Origin: a bacterium
GTDB lineage: Bacteria; UBA10199; 2-02-FULL-44-16; JAAZCA01
Length of the DNA stretch: 8,538 nucleotides
Direction: 5' to 3'
Assembly (NCBI GenBank): GCA_041648665.1
Contig: JBAZOP010000111.1
Span: 1 to 8,538 of the forward strand
The notes beneath the pieces are model-generated. The model saw only the letters and a program-made list of their open reading frames with translations, was not told the DNA's origin and ran no database searches. Shown here piece after piece: positions 5,656 to 8,538 of this stretch. Every line of letters begins with the position of its first letter. Within the stretch, counting starts at the first letter, position 1. The position numbers and the translations under genes are program-made.

Positions 5656-6951
5656 ATGATAGAGAGATATTCCAGGCCTGAGATGGCCGCCCTCTGGAGC
5701 GATGAATCCCGCTTTGACCTGTGGCTCGCGATCGAGATCGCCGTCTGCGAGGCGTGGGCAAGGCGCGGCGCCATACCCAAAGATGCGCTCTCGACCATCA
5801 AGTCAAAGGCCGCCTTCGACGCGGTTCGCGTGGGTGAGATCGAGGCGGATGTGCACCACGACGTGATCGCATTTCTCACCGCAATCGCCGAGAAGGTGGG
5901 CCCGGACTCCCGCTTCATCCACATGGGCATGACCTCCTCCGATCTCATCGACACCGCGTTCGCGGTGCAGCTCAAGCGCGCCGGCCTCTCCATCGCAAAG
6001 GGGATCGATGAGCTCCGCGCAGTCATAGCCAAGCTCGCGCGCGACCATAAGGACACGTTGATGATGGGACGGTCGCACGGCATTCACGCCGAACCGATCA
6101 CCTTCGGCCTCAAGGCCGCCGTCTGGTACGACGAGTTCGGCAGGCACGCGAAGCGCCTGCAGGACGCCATAGAGACGATCTCGACGGGCAAGCTCTCGGG
6201 CGCGGTCGGCACGTTCGCGCACATCGAGCCGGCGATGGAGGAAGAGGTCCTGCGGCGATTCGAGCTTAAGCCTGCGCCGGTCTCGACGCAGATCGTTCAG
6301 CGCGACCGCCACGCGCATTATTTCTGCACGCTGGCCGGCATCGCCGCATCCATAGAGAAGGTCGCCGTGGAGATCCGCCATCTTCAGCGCACCGAGGTCG
6401 GCGAGGCGGCGGAGCCGTTCGGCAAGGGGCAGAAGGGCAGCTCCGCGATGCCCCACAAGAGAAACCCGATCCTGTGCGAAAACCTGGCCGGCCTCGCGCG
6501 CATCGTACGCGCCAACGCGATGGCCGCGCTCGAGGATGTGGCGCTCTGGCACGAGAGGGACATCTCGCACTCATCCGTGGAGCGCGTGATAGCCCCGGAC
6601 TCCACGATGCTTGCGGACTTCATGCTCGCCAGGCTCGCGAAGGTGCTGGCAGGGCTCACGGTGAACGCGGAGCGGATGAAGTCCAACATGGAGGCGTCGT
6701 TCGGCCTGTACAACTCGCAGGAGGTGATGCTCGCGCTGGTGAGGGAGGGCGTCACCCGCGAGGAGGCGTACAAGGCGGTGCAGGATGCGGCGATGAAGTC
6801 GTGGAAGGAAGAGCGGCGGTTCTTCGACGTGCTGATGGAGGACGATCTCATCAAAAAGAAGATAGGCGAACCGGCTCTCAAGAAGCTCTTCGACGTGAAA
6901 CAGCACTTGAGACACGTGGATACGATATTTGAGAGGGTGTTCAAAAAGTAA
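5656..6951 (+). CDS. purB: Adenylosuccinate lyase (EC 4.3.2.2)
   Basis: Cytoplasmic homotetrameric lyase of the fumarase/aspartase superfamily. It releases fumarate from SAICAR in de novo purine synthesis and from adenylosuccinate in AMP synthesis. The 431 residues match the Bacillus/Thermotoga class in length and numbering. Visible are DVHHDV (65-70, His68), HMGMTSSDLIDT (89-100), GRSHGIHAEP (138-147) with the catalytic general acid His141, and the flexible signature loop GSSAMPHKRNP (261-271) with the catalytic Ser262, followed by Glu275. All expected active-site residues are present. The ATG is preceded by GGAGAG at six bases. It heads a compact operon: the purS ribosome binding site overlaps its TAA stop. 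In Bacillus purC lies between purB and purS; here purC is absent from that position. Identification is very secure. Confidence 0.98.
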   Translation: MIERYSRPEMAALWSDESRFDLWLAIEIAVCEAWARRGAIPKDALSTIKSKAAFDAVRVGEIEADVHHDVIAFLTAIAEKVGPDSRFIHMGMTSSDLIDTAFAVQLKRAGLSIAKGIDELRAVIAKLARDHKDTLMMGRSHGIHAEPITFGLKAAVWYDEFGRHAKRLQDAIETISTGKLSGAVGTFAHIEPAMEEEVLRRFELKPAPVSTQIVQRDRHAHYFCTLAGIAASIEKVAVEIRHLQRTEVGEAAEPFGKGQKGSSAMPHKRNPILCENLAGLARIVRANAMAALEDVALWHERDISHSSVERVIAPDSTMLADFMLARLAKVLAGLTVNAERMKSNMEASFGLYNSQEVMLALVREGVTREEAYKAVQDAAMKSWKEERRFFDVLMEDDLIKKKIGEPALKKLFDVKQHLRHVDTIFERVFKK

Positions 6952-6960
6952 GGAGAGGCT

Positions 6961-7209
6961 ATGCAGGCAAAAGTATACGTAACACTGAAAAAGGGCGTGC
7001 ACGATCCGCAGGGCGAGGCGGTGCGCCACACGCTGGGCAGCATGGGGCACAAGGGAATAAGCGGCGTGCGCGTGGGCAAGTACATAGAGGTGACGCTCGC
7101 GGAGATGCCCAAGGAGAAGGCCGAGGCGGAGCTCAAGGAGATCTGCGAGAAGCTCTTGGCCAACACGGTGATAGAGAGCTACAGGTATGACATCGAAGGT
7201 CAAGGATAA
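6961..7209 (+). CDS. purS: Phosphoribosylformylglycinamidine synthase subunit PurS
   Basis: Small 82-residue subunit that bridges PurQ and PurL in the three-part FGAM synthase complex, the fourth step of de novo purine synthesis in the cytoplasm. The family pattern is clear: an N-terminal beta strand AKVYVTLKKGVHDPQGEAV (3-21), GISGVRVGKYIEVTL (32-46) and a closing LLANTVIESYRYDIE (65-79). The length is that of a normal PurS. A TAAGGAGAGG ribosome binding site overlaps the purB stop codon, so the two are translated from one message. The gene sits directly before purQ and purL, which is the usual order and confirms the small-PurL system. Confidence 0.97.
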   Translation: MQAKVYVTLKKGVHDPQGEAVRHTLGSMGHKGISGVRVGKYIEVTLAEMPKEKAEAELKEICEKLLANTVIESYRYDIEGQG

Positions 7210-7219
7210 GGTGTCCACT

Positions 7220-7918
7220 ATGAAATTCGGGATAATCGTTTTTCCAGGCAGCAACTGCGACCACGATTGCCGCCATGTGGTGACGAAGGTCCTGGGCCAG
7301 GAGGCCCAGTTTATCTGGCACAAGGAGCGCGACCTCTGCGGCTCCGACTGCGTCATCCTGCCGGGCGGCTTCTCCTACGGCGACTACCTGCGCTCCGGCG
7401 CCATGGCTGCGTGCTCGCCGATCATGGACGCGGTCAAGGGGTTTGCGGCCGAGGGCGGGCTGGTGATCGGCATCTGCAACGGCTTCCAGATCCTGCAGGA
7501 GGCCGGCCTCCTGCCCGGCGCGCTCATGCGCAACGACAATCTGAAATTCATCTGCCGCGACGTGAGCGTGCACGTGGAGCGGACCGACACCCCCTTCACC
7601 TGCGCGTGTAGGTCAGGCGAGGTGCTCCGGATCCCGATCGCGCACATGGACGGGAACTTCTTCGCTGACAAGAAGCTCATCACCAGGATGGAGAAACAGA
7701 GGCAGCTGGTGCTCCGCTATTGCGACGAAGAGGGGAACGTGGCTGAGGAGTACAATCCCAACGGCTCCATGGAGGCGGTCGCGGGGCTGGTGAACGACGC
7801 GGGCAACGTGCTCGGCATGATGCCGCACCCGGAGCGCTGCAGCGAGAGCCAGCTCGGCAACACGGACGGGATCAAGATCTTCAAATCCATCGTGCAATGG
7901 ACGAAAGACAGGAGATAG
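7220..7918 (+). CDS. purQ: Phosphoribosylformylglycinamidine synthase, glutaminase subunit PurQ (EC 6.3.5.3)
   Basis: Class I glutamine amidotransferase that hydrolyses glutamine and supplies ammonia to PurL for FGAR to FGAM conversion. The 232-residue product has the N-terminal FGIIVFPGSNCDHD (3-16), LPGGFSYGDYLRSGA (47-61), the nucleophile Cys86 in IGICNGFQIL (83-92), and the catalytic His203 and Glu205 in MPHPER (201-206). I chose ATG 7220 because TAAGGTG (7207-7213) is a good ribosome binding site six bases upstream, and because family members start at this strand. An in-frame ATG at 7187 would overlap purS and add 11 residues that do not look like PurQ. It is followed after two bases by purL, whose AGGAG site (7910-7914) lies inside the end of purQ. 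Confidence 0.97.
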   Translation: MKFGIIVFPGSNCDHDCRHVVTKVLGQEAQFIWHKERDLCGSDCVILPGGFSYGDYLRSGAMAACSPIMDAVKGFAAEGGLVIGICNGFQILQEAGLLPGALMRNDNLKFICRDVSVHVERTDTPFTCACRSGEVLRIPIAHMDGNFFADKKLITRMEKQRQLVLRYCDEEGNVAEEYNPNGSMEAVAGLVNDAGNVLGMMPHPERCSESQLGNTDGIKIFKSIVQWTKDRR

Positions 7919-7920
7919 AG

Positions 7921-8538
7921 ATGTCAGGTCACCAATGCGAAGAAATCACCCCCGAGGTGGTCGCCGAACACGGGCTCAGCGAAGATGAGTACGGCCGCAT
8001 CAAGGAGGTCATGGGCCGTACGCCCAATATCACCGAGCTGGGGATCTTCTCGGTCATGTGGTCCGAGCACTGCTCGTACAAGAGCTCGCGCGTGTACCTC
8101 AAGACGCTCCCCACCGAGGGACAGCGCGTGCTCCAGGGCCCGGGCGAGAACGCGGGCATAATCGACATCGGCGACGGCGTGGCCCTGGCGTTCAAGATAG
8201 AGAGCCACAATCATCCCTCGTTCATCGAGCCGTACCAGGGCGCCGCGACCGGCGTCGGCGGCATCCTCCGCGACGTCTTCACGATGGGCGCCCGCCCCAT
8301 AGCCAACATGAACAGCCTGCGCTTCGGCGCCGCGACCGATCCCAGGACGCCTTACCTCGTCCGCGGGGTGGTGGCCGGCATCGGCGGATACGGCAACACG
8401 ATGGGAATTCCAACTGTGGGCGGCGAGGTCTCGTTCGACGAGTGCTACAACGGCAACATACTGGTCAACGCATTCACGCTCGGCACGATGGATTCCAGCC
8501 GCATCTTCCTGGGCAAGGCGTCGGGCGTCGGGAACCCG
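7921..8538 (+). CDS. purL: Phosphoribosylformylglycinamidine synthase subunit PurL (N-terminal part, truncated by window edge)
   Basis: ATP-dependent synthase subunit that joins ammonia from PurQ to FGAR, giving FGAM. The first 206 residues are visible, and the frame is open at the window end. The pattern is that of the small, Bacillus/Thermotoga-type PurL (about 700-750 residues when whole), not the large single-chain enzyme. Visible motifs are MWSEHCSYKSS (46-56) with the catalytic His50, GPGENAGIIDIG (73-84), FKIESHNHPSFIEPYQGAAT (91-110), VGGILRDVFTMGARPIA (112-128) and GIGGYGNTMGIPTVGGEV (153-170), covering the ATP- and substrate-binding loops of the first half. The AGGAG ribosome binding site is six bases upstream, within purQ. 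It should continue to the right of the window. Confidence 0.97.
   Translation, partial: MSGHQCEEITPEVVAEHGLSEDEYGRIKEVMGRTPNITELGIFSVMWSEHCSYKSSRVYLKTLPTEGQRVLQGPGENAGIIDIGDGVALAFKIESHNHPSFIEPYQGAATGVGGILRDVFTMGARPIANMNSLRFGAATDPRTPYLVRGVVAGIGGYGNTMGIPTVGGEVSFDECYNGNILVNAFTLGTMDSSRIFLGKASGVGNP

Noticed and set aside
7187..7219. Upstream in-frame ATG as the purQ start
   Set aside because: It would overlap purS by 23 bases and add 11 residues not seen in PurQ. The ATG at 7220 has a well-spaced ribosome binding site and begins at the conserved first strand.

Overview
The window is gene-dense, GC-rich chromosomal DNA (by eye a little above 60% G+C) from a Gram-negative-type bacterium. It holds ten genes: eight complete, one running off the left edge and one running off the right edge. 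I see no rRNA, tRNA, mobile element, CRISPR array or prophage gene. A flavoredoxin-type flavin reductase, a Bacillus/Thermotoga-type PurB and the split PurS/PurQ/short-PurL system fit a deltaproteobacterium-like or related uncultured lineage. That placement is a weak inference.

Layout. (1) Positions 1-619, minus strand: the N-terminal 206 residues of an acidic, coiled-coil protein of unknown function, with a very good sigma70-type promoter just upstream. (2) Positions 768-3999, plus strand: a tight four-gene operon with gaps of 1, 4 and 2 nt. It encodes deoxyribose-phosphate aldolase (deoC), a trimeric-type purine nucleoside phosphorylase, a HemC-family protein and an RluA-family pseudouridine synthase. 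(3) Positions 4057-4638, plus strand: a flavoredoxin-like flavin reductase with its own ribosome binding site. (4) Positions 4647-5462, minus strand, convergent: a secreted or periplasmic protein of unknown function, possibly read from a leaderless mRNA. (5) Positions 5656-8538, plus strand: the purine biosynthesis operon purB-purS-purQ-purL, with a candidate promoter and a roughly 88-nt leader.

How the genes fit together. PNP releases (deoxy)ribose 1-phosphate from purine nucleosides. After a mutase step not encoded here, DeoC splits deoxyribose 5-phosphate. The purBSQL cluster makes purines de novo: PurS, PurQ and PurL form the FGAM synthase complex, and PurB acts at two later lyase steps. 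Salvage and synthesis of purines therefore sit about 3.4 kb apart, separated by genes of unclear link.

The most unusual item is the HemC-family protein at 2255-3145. It aligns to porphobilinogen deaminase over its whole length, but by eye it lacks the cysteine that carries the dipyrromethane cofactor, the catalytic aspartate, and most of the arginines and lysines that hold the cofactor and substrate. It looks like a pseudoenzyme or a repurposed HemC fold. Its upstream neighbour, the PNP, has also lost the usual GSGLG phosphate loop, including the phosphate-binding serine. These two altered proteins, encoded 4 nt apart in one operon, are the best candidate here for something undescribed.
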